This document shows, one piece after another, positions 1 through 6,373 of a stretch of DNA of 10,188 nucleotides. The notes under the pieces are model-generated. The model did no database searches. It was not told where the DNA came from and saw only the letters and a list, made by a program, of their open reading frames with translations. The DNA comes from Sedimentisphaerales bacterium (GTDB lineage Bacteria > Planctomycetota > Phycisphaerae > Sedimentisphaerales > Anaerobacaceae). The stretch covers positions 1 through 10,188 of the forward strand of contig DAOVMB010000048.1 of NCBI GenBank assembly GCA_030630905.1, in the 5' to 3' direction. Within the stretch, counting starts at the first letter, position 1; each line of letters opens with the position of its first letter. Both the position numbers and the translations under genes were made by a program.

Positions 1-1
1 A

Positions 2-886
2 GGCCTTCCGATGCAGGACGCGGTTACCTTCCATACAGGTGAAGGACCGGGCAGCGTGCTAAAGAACTTCATCATCAGAAACAACGGTATGGCAATATCA
101 CTCAACTACGGCAGCAGCCCAACGATTACCAACCTGACAATTGTGGATAACAATTTCGGCATAGCGGCTTATGAGAGTTCAAATCCCGACATTAGTAATT
201 GTATTTTATGGAACAACAAAGATGGCGACCTGTTCCAGTGCGAGGTCCGGTATAGCTGTCTTGAAGGCGAGGCTCAGGGCCAGGGCAACATAAACGTTAA
301 TCCGTTGTTTGTCGATCCGGCCGACGGCGATTACCACTTGAAGAGCGAAGGCTGGCATTGGAATACAAACAATACAAACAGTGAATTATGGGCCTACGAC
401 AATGTTACGAGTAGTTGTATAGATGCGGGCGATCCGGCCTCACCGCTGGGCGACGAGCCGATGAGCGTGCCACGGGACCTTAACAATACATACGGCATAA
501 ATTTACGCATTAACATGGGAGCCTACGGCGGAACAGCCCAGGCCAGTATACCTCCGTATGACTGGATTCCGGATTATGAAACTGATCCGCCCGAGCCTGA
601 TCCCGCCCGATGGACCCCAAACGGCGAGCCGAGAGAAGCCTACGGGGGAGGTGGAATATTCGATTATTGGGTACAAATGACGGCGGCCGAAGCAACGGAT
701 GTCAGCGGTCCGGTCGAGTATTTCTTCGAGTGCACCACAGATCCTGGCTTCAACAGTGGCTGGCAAAGCTCGCGCACATACAGCTTTCTGATCGGCAGAA
801 GCGGACAGCGACACCGTTTCCGTGTCAAAGCACGCGATCAATTCGGCAACGAGACAGCGTGGTCCGAGGAATTGGCAACTAATTAG
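2..886 (+). CDS. Right-handed parallel beta-helix protein with C-terminal FN3-like module (5'-truncated)
   Basis: The C-terminal 294 residues of a larger protein. The frame is already open at the window edge, so the ATG at 11 is probably internal. The first third (to about base 255) has short Asn/Ile/Thr-rich coils such as NPDISNCILWNN, typical of parallel beta-helix (pectate-lyase-like) rungs. The NPLFVDPADGDYHLKSEG segment (about 298-351) and RINMGAYGGTAQAS (about 505-546) are the usual closing segments of planctomycete beta-helix proteins. A Pro-rich linker (DPPEPDP) leads into a module of about 95 residues with GPVEYFFECT and HRFRVKARDQFGNETAWS, which resembles a fibronectin-III fold. No catalytic residues can be assigned. 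The family is normally exported and binds or cleaves polysaccharides, but the signal peptide would lie outside the window. The role is inferred: an extracellular carbohydrate-associated or structural protein. The family call is firm, the substrate unknown. Confidence 0.85.
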   Translation, partial: GLPMQDAVTFHTGEGPGSVLKNFIIRNNGMAISLNYGSSPTITNLTIVDNNFGIAAYESSNPDISNCILWNNKDGDLFQCEVRYSCLEGEAQGQGNINVNPLFVDPADGDYHLKSEGWHWNTNNTNSELWAYDNVTSSCIDAGDPASPLGDEPMSVPRDLNNTYGINLRINMGAYGGTAQASIPPYDWIPDYETDPPEPDPARWTPNGEPREAYGGGGIFDYWVQMTAAEATDVSGPVEYFFECTTDPGFNSGWQSSRTYSFLIGRSGQRHRFRVKARDQFGNETAWSEELATN

Positions 887-1003
887 TTCCTGTTGCGGAA
901 AACAAAAACCGACGATGTCACCCCTGCGTAAGCAGGGGTCCAGAGCTAAAAAGCTGGATTCCCGCTTCCGCGGGAATGACAAATACTGTTTACGCAACAG
1001 GAA
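887..1003. repeat. Composite inverted-repeat element, about 117 bp
   Basis: TTCCTGTTGCG (887-897) is matched exactly by its reverse complement CGCAACAGGAA (993-1003). The match continues inward imperfectly (GAAAACA against the complement of TGTTTA). The left arm starts immediately after the beta-helix gene's stop codon. Nested inside is the 64-bp palindromic repeat at 917-980. The whole can fold into a long stem carrying three smaller hairpins. It may be a non-autonomous MITE-like insertion. In RNA it may also act as a 3'-end stabiliser or weak terminator, although no T-tract follows. Confidence 0.6.
917..980. repeat. Palindromic dispersed repeat, copy 1 (dRS3/REP-like)
   Basis: The unit is bounded by GTCA (917-920) and TGAC (977-980). 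Inside are two perfect 7-bp stems: CCCCTGC/GCAGGGG with a GTAA loop (921-938), and TTCCCGC/GCGGGAA with a TTCC loop (959-976). Between them TCCAG...CTGGA forms a third small stem. The GTCATTCC...GGAATGAC pattern is the widespread bacterial repeat that, when wrongly translated, gives peptides like FPRKRESS. A diverged second copy lies at 2052-2121, which shows dispersal. It does not encode a protein. Confidence 0.8.
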
Positions 1004-1042
1004 TTAGCTGCAAAATAAGCAGTAGCTTCTCATGGAATGTTG

Positions 1043-1071
1043 TTGACAATTGACTTAGCAATGGATATTAT
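1043..1071 (+). promoter_or_regulatory. Sigma-70-type promoter for the prepilin array
   Basis: TTGACA (1043-1048) matches the -35 consensus exactly. After a 17-bp spacer comes TATTAT (1066-1071), a 5/6 match to the -10 box. The predicted transcription start is near 1078, giving a leader of about 26 nt before the ATG at 1104. It lies just downstream of the palindromic repeat and is well placed to drive the first prepilin gene and those behind it. The call rests on sequence only. Confidence 0.65.
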
Positions 1072-1103
1072 ACTAAGAGAGTCATATATGTGAATGCGGA
1101 TTT

Positions 1104-2024
1104 ATGATGTACGGCGAAACAGCGCCAAAATATGTTGGCTGCCGGGCCGGAAGACATCGTGCGAGAGAACAGCCGCCCGGAGGTTTTACTCTGATTGAGC
1201 TTTTGGTGGTTATTGCCATCATAGCGATGTTGATCGGGATCCTGCTGCCCGCCCTCCAAATGGTAAGAAAGCAGGCCAGAGCGGTTATCTGCCGGGCAAA
1301 CCTCAAGCAGTGGGGTGCGACGCTGGCTCTGTACGCGCAGGACAGTCAGGGACGCCTTCCCACTGATGTATCCGGCCAATGCGGCATTTGGCTTCTGAGA
1401 GGTGTCTTCCTGAGCGGGAACGATCCCAACGCCGACGGAAGTACATTGCACCGGTTCGGAACGAAGGACATCGCGTTGTGCCCCATGGCTGTGAGGACCC
1501 GCCGGGGAAGTTTCGGAAGTAGTGGTGCATCTTGGAACGGGCTTCGGTCTCCATCGTTGAGGGGTTCGGCCGGATCGGCGTTTTCAGCTTGGGAGATTAC
1601 AAGTCCCGCTCCACCGTTTCGAGGCAGTTATGGGTGCAATAGTTGGGTGTTCTGCGGGCTCTTGAGGCGTCCTCCCTGGAGGCGGGGCCGTATGATCGAG
1701 TTGGACCTCTTCTCCCTGAGAGGCAGGGCACAATTCCCAGCAATCTTGGATGATGCGTTCATGTGGTCTAAACCCATCACTTCCAATAACCCGCCAAGGC
1801 GGGAGAGGCAAGGTATATTCGGAATGGGCGGCTTCTGCATAAACCGGCACAATGAGCATGTAAATAGCCTTTTCCTGGATTGGTCGGTAAGGAAGGTCGG
1901 CCTCAAAGAACTGTGGGCTTTGAAGTGGCATCGTGACTGGGACACTGCGGGTCCCTGGACCAAAGCCGGCGGCGTCCTGCCGGAAGACTGGCCCCATTGG
2001 ATGAGAGGATTCAAGGATTACTGA
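1104..2024 (+). CDS. Prepilin-like protein 1 (type II secretion/type IV pilin N-terminal domain, H-X9-DW C-terminus)
   Basis: A 306-residue prepilin-type protein. A 27-residue charged leader ends in PPGG, followed by FTLIELLVVIAIIAMLIGIL. This is the class III signal that prepilin peptidase cuts after Gly27 and N-methylates at Phe28; the helix (about 28-49) anchors in the inner membrane. A conserved K-x-W-GA segment follows, then a diverged middle with the family markers LCPMA, GSYG and RGRAQFPAILD. The last 59 residues (248-306) are shared almost unchanged with three other genes here. They include His249-X9-Asp259, where planctomycete pseudopilin-like proteins usually read H-X9-DG but this one reads DW. 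The start follows a good promoter, and no clear Shine-Dalgarno site is seen. The exact function is unknown: a pseudopilin-like envelope or surface protein is inferred. Confidence 0.9.
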   Translation: MMYGETAPKYVGCRAGRHRAREQPPGGFTLIELLVVIAIIAMLIGILLPALQMVRKQARAVICRANLKQWGATLALYAQDSQGRLPTDVSGQCGIWLLRGVFLSGNDPNADGSTLHRFGTKDIALCPMAVRTRRGSFGSSGASWNGLRSPSLRGSAGSAFSAWEITSPAPPFRGSYGCNSWVFCGLLRRPPWRRGRMIELDLFSLRGRAQFPAILDDAFMWSKPITSNNPPRRERQGIFGMGGFCINRHNEHVNSLFLDWSVRKVGLKELWALKWHRDWDTAGPWTKAGGVLPEDWPHWMRGFKDY

Positions 2025-2051
2025 TGTGGTGCTGCAGATTCAATAATGGAT

Positions 2052-2121
2052 GTCATTCCTGCGGAAGCAGAAATCCAGAGTCACCGCAAGAAGCTGGATT
2101 CCGTATCAAGTACGGAATGAC
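2052..2121. repeat. Palindromic dispersed repeat, copy 2
   Basis: A diverged second copy of the repeat at 917-980. It has GTCA (2052-2055) and TGAC (2118-2121) ends. The left stem TTCCTGC/GCAGAAA has one mismatch. The middle is TCCAG...GCTGGA. The right stem TTCCGTA/TACGGAA is perfect over 7 bp with a TCAAG loop (2099-2117). It lies 27 bp after the stop of the first prepilin gene, and its right end overlaps the likely ATG (2117-2119) of the second. Confidence 0.75.
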
Positions 2122-2992
2122 AAATCATCACTGGACCGGCACTCGCAGAGCCTTTACGCTTATCGAGCTTTTGGTGGTGATCGCGATCATTGCCCTGCTG
2201 GTGGCGGTTCTGCTGCCCGCCCTCCGGAAAGCAAGAAACCAGGCCAGGGCGGCCGTCTGCCAGGCGAACCTTAAGCAGTGGGGAGCGACACTGGCTCTAT
2301 ATATAGAGGACAACGCGGGTCGCTTGCCTTACTACAATTCCGACGACGATATTATATGGTTTCTCCGCGGCTCGGTTGTGAGCCTCGATGACCCGAACGG
2401 CCAGGCCGTGCGCCCAGTTGACACAAAGGGAATCGCCTGCTGCCCCATGGCTGTCAGAAGTGTGAGCGGGACGAAGTTTGCCAGGCTCCACAAAGGTCAA
2501 AGAATCATGGAGGGACGGTGGGGCAGGACATTCGAAGCCTGGGAGATGACCAGTCCCGGTCGGCCGTTTCGCACCAGCTATGGGTTCAACGGCTGGTTAT
2601 TCGACGACCGATTCAGTTGGTACCCCTCCGCCCCACATAGTATTCGTCACCATCATGGGAAATCCCCAAACCTTTTCCTGCTTAGGGGCAGGGCCAACAT
2701 CCCTGTGCTTTTAGACAGTACAATGCCATACGGTCACCCCAGGACGGTATTCCCACCACCGCGCCGGGGAGGAAGCAACGGGACCATGAACATGGGATGT
2801 TTCTGCATGGACCGGCACAATGAGTGTATCAACGGCCTGTTCCTGGATTGGTCTGTCAGAAGAATCGGGATCAAAGAATTATGGACGCTCAAGTGGCACA
2901 TGCAGTTCGATACGGCAAACGCCTGGACCAAGGCCGGCGGCGTTCTGCCCGAAGATTGGCCCTATTGGATGAGAGGATTCAGAGATTATTAA
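2117..2992 (+). CDS. Prepilin-like protein 2 (H-X9-DW subfamily)
   Basis: A 291-residue paralogue of the gene before it. From the ATG at 2117 the leader is MTNHHWTGTRRA, then FTLIELLVVIAIIALLVAVL, with Ala instead of Gly before the cleavage site. Family markers are CCPMA, AWEMTSPGRPFRTSYGFN and RGRANIPVLLD. The C-terminus carries His234-X9-Asp244-Trp, KELWTLKWH, WTKAGG and PEDWP. The start is uncertain. The frame stays open upstream, and an ATG at 2024 overlaps the previous stop (TGATG) with AAGGA six bases before it. That start would put a translated copy of the palindromic repeat into a 43-residue leader. I prefer 2117 because prepilin leaders are usually short and the repeat is non-coding elsewhere, but the ribosome-binding site there is poor. 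Function is inferred as for the paralogues. Confidence 0.85.
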   Translation: MTNHHWTGTRRAFTLIELLVVIAIIALLVAVLLPALRKARNQARAAVCQANLKQWGATLALYIEDNAGRLPYYNSDDDIIWFLRGSVVSLDDPNGQAVRPVDTKGIACCPMAVRSVSGTKFARLHKGQRIMEGRWGRTFEAWEMTSPGRPFRTSYGFNGWLFDDRFSWYPSAPHSIRHHHGKSPNLFLLRGRANIPVLLDSTMPYGHPRTVFPPPRRGGSNGTMNMGCFCMDRHNECINGLFLDWSVRRIGIKELWTLKWHMQFDTANAWTKAGGVLPEDWPYWMRGFRDY

Positions 2993-3021
2993 AGACGAAC
3001 GCTAAGAAGAGGCACCGCACG

Positions 3022-5196
3022 ATGCGTACAATAGAAGAGATCACATTAACAACGCCTTTGCTTGGATTAGCTATTATTTGTTTGTTGAACTTGCCGGCTG
3101 GGGCACAATACGGCGGCGGCACGGGCGAGCCCAACGATCCCTATCTGATATACACGGCCGAACAGATGAACGAAATCGGCGCCAATTGGAGGGAGGATTG
3201 GGACAAACATTTCAAACTGATGGCCGATATCAATCTTGGCTCCTATGTGGGGAGGGATTTCAGGATTATTGGAGCCAATAGCGGCAACGCCTTCCGCGGC
3301 GTGTTTGACGGCAACGGGAAAAGAATAACGAATTTCACGTACAGTGCTACAAATAGGAGCTATGCAGGACTCTTCGGGTATCTCAAAGGCTCCGAAGCCA
3401 AGATCAGGAATCTCGGACTTGTTAACCCGAATATTGACGTGGGGTCAGGTTCTTATATCGGCTCGCTTGTTGGCCACCTTGACGATGGAATCATCACCAA
3501 CTGCTACGCCAGGGGTGTCACCGTTTCGGGCAAGAATTGCGCAGGCGGACTGATTGGATACGCCCGAAGGGGAACGCTCACGAACTGCCGTGTCAAAGGC
3601 GGCAGCGTCTCAGGAGACGAGGAGGTGGGCGGACTCGTGGGACACAATCGGACCGGCATCGAGAACTGCTACGCGACTTGCAGCGTCTCCGGCAATGGGA
3701 GTATCGGCGGACTGGTAGGAGACAATAGAGGGACGATCATCGACTCTACTGCCAGAGGCAGGATTTCGGCAAGCGAGGATGATGCCGGCGGGCTCATAGG
3801 AGATAATTCGGGTCCACTCACCAACTGCTCTGCGCGAGGCGACGTTCTTGGAAGTCAGCGTGTCGGGGGCCTGGCGGGGAGCAATGACAGCTCAATCATA
3901 GACTGTTTTGCGAGCGGCGACATTTCGGGAGAAGATCGCGTAGGTGGCCTTGTCGGATACAACAATGATGGGACAATCGATTGCAGCTACGCCCGGGGCG
4001 CCGTCAAGGGAGATCGCAATGTTGGCGGGCTGGTGGGAAACAATAGAAAAATAATCGAGAATTGCTATGCCACAGGCGGCACGACAGGTATAGATTGCGT
4101 TGGCGGCCTGGTGGGAAGAAATACGTGGCCCGGGAAAATTAACTGCTGTTATTCTATAGGCACCGTTATAGGAACGACGGATGTCGGTGGTCTTGTGGGA
4201 TTCAATGATGAAGCTATAATCAAGACTTCTTTCTGGGATACTCAGACCAGCGGCCGAAGCGACATGTGTGGACGGCAGGAACTGGGTATAGGCTGTGATA
4301 ATGCCGGCGGCAGGACCACAGTCGAGATGCAGAGAAAAAGCACGTTCCTGGGTGCCGACTGGGATTTCGCCAGGGAGAGCGCAAATGGGACCGAAGATAT
4401 CTGGAGCATCTGCGATGGGCTGGATTATCCTGAATTAGGCCGGCTATTCGTCACGGGAGACTTTGACAGCGACAACAGGGTGGACCTCGTGGATTTTGCA
4501 GTCTTTGCCGAGCGCTGGCTGTCAAGCGACAGCAATTTCTTCTGGTGTCGCGGGGCCGACCTTACCGGCGATGGCGAGGTTGGCTTCGATGATTTGGGAG
4601 AGTTCGCTGACAACTGGCTGGCCGAGGGCATCCCGCGCTCGAGGGGAACGACTTATCTTACTGTGGACGATTTTGAGTCCTACAACGACCTCGACCCCAG
4701 CGACCCCGAGAGCAACAGGATATTTGACGCGTGGTTAGACGGATACGACAATCCGGCAACAAACGGCTCTGTCGTCGGCCATGCCAATCGTCCTTTCGCC
4801 GAACGGAGGATCGTTCACGGCGGCAGGCAGTCGATGCCCTATTTTTACAACACCCTTTTCAAGTTCGCCAAAGCGGAACTGATGCTGGATCCGCCACAGA
4901 ATTGGGTCGAAGGAGGCGCCGGCGTATTTTCGCTCTGGTTCCGTGGCGACTCGTCCAACGATGCTGCGCCCATGAGTGTGATACTCAATGGCAGTTCAGC
5001 AGTCTATCACGATAATCCCAACGCGACACGGATAGATACCTGGACGCAATGGACTATCGACCTGCAGGCGTTCACGGGCGCGGATCTTACCAATGTCAGT
5101 TCTATTGCTATTTGCTTCGGTGACCAGAACAATCTGCAGCCTGGTGGTTCAGGTAAAATGCTTTTTGACGACATTCGGCTGTATCGGCCCGGATGA
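3022..5196 (+). CDS. Secreted GLUG-repeat protein with dockerin-like domain and C-terminal beta-sandwich module
   Basis: A 724-residue exported protein. The ATG at 3022 is preceded by GAAGAGG with a 9-base gap and opens a signal peptide with a hydrophobic stretch (residues 11-24), probably cut at AGA28/Q29. An N-terminal segment (36-110) has the DPYLIYTAEQMNEIG and FKLMADINLG motifs usual before GLUG domains. Residues 114-410 hold about eleven GLUG units (VGGLVGxN...NCYAxGxVxG). Residues 479-535 hold two Asp-rich loops (DFDSDNRVDLVDF and DLTGDGEVGFDDL) like a dockerin type I or EF-hand pair. Residues 547-722 form a planctomycete C-terminal module ending FDDIRLYR, possibly carbohydrate-binding. 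The protein is likely an extracellular adhesin or polysaccharide-associated scaffold; no enzyme motif is seen. It lies 29 bp after prepilin gene 2, so the two may be cotranscribed. The frame also runs upstream to 2824, but there it overlaps the conserved end of prepilin 2 and is spurious. Confidence 0.92.
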   Translation: MRTIEEITLTTPLLGLAIICLLNLPAGAQYGGGTGEPNDPYLIYTAEQMNEIGANWREDWDKHFKLMADINLGSYVGRDFRIIGANSGNAFRGVFDGNGKRITNFTYSATNRSYAGLFGYLKGSEAKIRNLGLVNPNIDVGSGSYIGSLVGHLDDGIITNCYARGVTVSGKNCAGGLIGYARRGTLTNCRVKGGSVSGDEEVGGLVGHNRTGIENCYATCSVSGNGSIGGLVGDNRGTIIDSTARGRISASEDDAGGLIGDNSGPLTNCSARGDVLGSQRVGGLAGSNDSSIIDCFASGDISGEDRVGGLVGYNNDGTIDCSYARGAVKGDRNVGGLVGNNRKIIENCYATGGTTGIDCVGGLVGRNTWPGKINCCYSIGTVIGTTDVGGLVGFNDEAIIKTSFWDTQTSGRSDMCGRQELGIGCDNAGGRTTVEMQRKSTFLGADWDFARESANGTEDIWSICDGLDYPELGRLFVTGDFDSDNRVDLVDFAVFAERWLSSDSNFFWCRGADLTGDGEVGFDDLGEFADNWLAEGIPRSRGTTYLTVDDFESYNDLDPSDPESNRIFDAWLDGYDNPATNGSVVGHANRPFAERRIVHGGRQSMPYFYNTLFKFAKAELMLDPPQNWVEGGAGVFSLWFRGDSSNDAAPMSVILNGSSAVYHDNPNATRIDTWTQWTIDLQAFTGADLTNVSSIAICFGDQNNLQPGGSGKMLFDDIRLYRPG
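3361..4251 (+). repeat. GLUG tandem repeat region (about 11 units)
   Basis: In-frame degenerate repeats of 26-29 codons within the secreted protein. Units begin at about residues 114, 145, 173, 202, 228, 255, 281, 307, 334, 360 and 388. The most regular ones read VGGLVGxN. The DNA is well diverged between units, so this is an old protein repeat and not a fresh satellite expansion. Confidence 0.85.
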
Positions 5197-5288
5197 ACAA
5201 TCCGAACACGACAGGGCCGTGGACCAAAGCCGGTTGTGTTAGACCTGAAGACTGGCCCGAATGAATGAGAAGATTCAAAGACCATTAA
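5193..5288 (+). pseudogene. Relic 3' end of a prepilin-like gene
   Basis: Read in the frame of the ATG at 5193, this stretch encodes GPWTKAG (5214-5234), then RPEDWPE, an in-frame TGA (5262-5264), then MRRFKDH and TAA (5286-5288). That matches the last 25 or so residues of the intact prepilin paralogues (GPWTKAGG..PEDWP.WMRGFKDY). Trp is replaced by a stop (TGG to TGA) and the final Tyr by His. Similarity fades upstream of about 5205, where the GLUG gene ends; its stop overlaps as ATGA. No helix or H-X9-DW part is present. It is best read as the leftover of a sixth paralogue cut off by insertion of, or recombination with, the GLUG gene. Confidence 0.8.
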
Positions 5289-5313
5289 CGATAACGGCAT
5301 GGAAAAAATGAAT

Positions 5314-5372
5314 GGAACACAAAGTCGCTCTTGTGTATCTTATGCTGAGATGGAAAAAGGGAAAGTGTCGTT
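5314..5372 (+). promoter_or_regulatory. Leader shared with the next prepilin gene (copy a)
   Basis: GGAACACAAAGTCGCT (5314-5329) and AAAGTGTCGTT next to the ATG (5362-5372) recur upstream of the following prepilin gene, while the sequence between them is not conserved. It may be a regulatory leader or simply a remnant of gene duplication. AAGGG lies about 11 bases before the start, a poorly spaced ribosome-binding site. Confidence 0.4.
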
Positions 5373-6278
5373 ATGAGCATACGAAAAGCATTTACGTTAA
5401 TAGAGCTTTTGGTGGTCATTGCTATTATCGCGTTATTGATGGCGATATTGCTGCCTACATTGCAACGCGTCAGAAACCAGGCCAAGGCGGTTGTTTGTCA
5501 ATCGAACCTGAAACAATGGGGCACTCTTTGGGCAACGTCTGTGAGTGAGAATGATGGCTATTTTCCAGGCTCTGGCCCGGACGACCGGCCGCCTGAGGAC
5601 TGGCGAGATCGGCCTTGGAATTGGGGCTGGGGTTGGGGTTGGTGGGGTGGGGGTTACTGGGGTGGTTATGGCAATCGGGATTGGTACCGTGCTACCAATG
5701 AGATACGCCTCTGCCCGATGGCCGCAAAACCGGCAAATCCAACCGGTCAGGGTAACTTGTACAGTGACTCGGTAGGTGGAACATTCCTGGCCTGGGGCAG
5801 GTTCATGAGCAGGGGCCAGTGGGGATCGAATATTCCTGTCTCATGGGAAGATTCTTACGGCAGCTATGGCATCAACCACCACATTTATTGGTACTACTGG
5901 CGTGATCGTGACAGCCAGCGCGATCTATATTCCTGGAGAACACCTTATGTCAAGGGTGCAAGTAATATACCGCTGCACTTAGATAGCTCCATGCCGTGGG
6001 GCTGGGGGTGGTGGTGGAGGGATGCGCCGGAGCCTCCGGAATGTGATGCTATACCTACCGCACGTGTCCGAGACTATCGGAATCCTCACTGTATCAATCG
6101 GCACAACGGGGGCATAAACAGCTTGTTTATGGATTGGTCTGTTAGAAAAGTTGGGCTTAAGGAATTGTGGACCCTAAAATGGCACAAAGAGTTCAACGCA
6201 CATAATCCCTGGACAAAAGCCGGCGGCGCCCAGCCGGAAGACTGGCCGGAGTGGATGAGAAACTTTAAAGATTACTGA
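5373..6278 (+). CDS. Prepilin-like protein 3 with Trp/Gly-rich insert (H-X9-DW subfamily)
   Basis: A 301-residue prepilin-type protein. The leader MSIRKA is followed by FTLIELLVVIAIIALLMAIL, with cleavage expected before Phe7 and Ala at -1. Next come conserved QAKAVVCQSNLKQWG, LCPMA (113-117), GSYGIN (163-168) and KGASNIPLHLD (194-204). The C-terminus carries His244-X9-Asp254-Trp and ends PEDWPEWMRNFKDY. The oddity is a Trp/Gly/Tyr-rich stretch at residues 82-104 (WNWGWGWGWWGGGYWGG) and a shorter one at 209-215 (WGWGWWW), both absent from the paralogues. Such tracts could form an aromatic, carbohydrate- or surface-binding patch, which is inference. The gene lies 84 bp after the relic 3' end. 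Its envelope location is inferred from the class III leader; no exact function can be given. Confidence 0.9.
   Translation: MSIRKAFTLIELLVVIAIIALLMAILLPTLQRVRNQAKAVVCQSNLKQWGTLWATSVSENDGYFPGSGPDDRPPEDWRDRPWNWGWGWGWWGGGYWGGYGNRDWYRATNEIRLCPMAAKPANPTGQGNLYSDSVGGTFLAWGRFMSRGQWGSNIPVSWEDSYGSYGINHHIYWYYWRDRDSQRDLYSWRTPYVKGASNIPLHLDSSMPWGWGWWWRDAPEPPECDAIPTARVRDYRNPHCINRHNGGINSLFMDWSVRKVGLKELWTLKWHKEFNAHNPWTKAGGAQPEDWPEWMRNFKDY
5623..5662 (+). other. Potential G-quadruplex tract
   Basis: Five G-runs of four or five (starting at 5623, 5629, 5635, 5644 and 5649) are separated by one to five bases, and a sixth follows at 5659-5662. This fits the strict four-tetrad quadruplex pattern. It lies on the coding strand, so it could also form in the mRNA. 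Part of it is a GGGGTT-type hexamer repeat encoding alternating Trp and Gly. A weaker G-rich tract lies at 5998-6021. Confidence 0.6.
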
Positions 6279-6305
6279 GAAGCAACGCCATGATATAGAA
6301 TTAAG

Positions 6306-6373
6306 GGAACATGAAGTCGCTTCGGCGCATCCGGTAGGTAGAGAAAGACGAAAAGCAAAGAAAAAGTGGCGTT
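6306..6373 (+). promoter_or_regulatory. Leader shared with the previous prepilin gene (copy b)
   Basis: GGAACATGAAGTCGCT (6306-6321) matches 14 of 16 bases of copy a, and AAAGTGGCGTT (6363-6373) abuts the ATG as in copy a. The middle is unrelated in sequence and 9 bp longer. The two genes and their leaders therefore probably arose by tandem duplication. Any regulatory role is unproven. Confidence 0.4.

Noticed and set aside
503..997. Minus-strand reading frame of 164 codons containing an FPRKRESS-type peptide
   Set aside because: It is antisense to the beta-helix gene and its N-terminal part is a translation of the palindromic repeat, a well-known false gene.
2824..3021. Upstream extension of the GLUG protein frame
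   Set aside because: It overlaps the conserved C-terminus of prepilin 2 in another frame. The signal peptide and a ribosome-binding site place the start at 3022.
3361..4251. Regularly spaced repeats that might suggest a CRISPR array
   Set aside because: The repeats are degenerate, lie in frame within one protein, and match GLUG units; no exact direct repeats with unique spacers occur.
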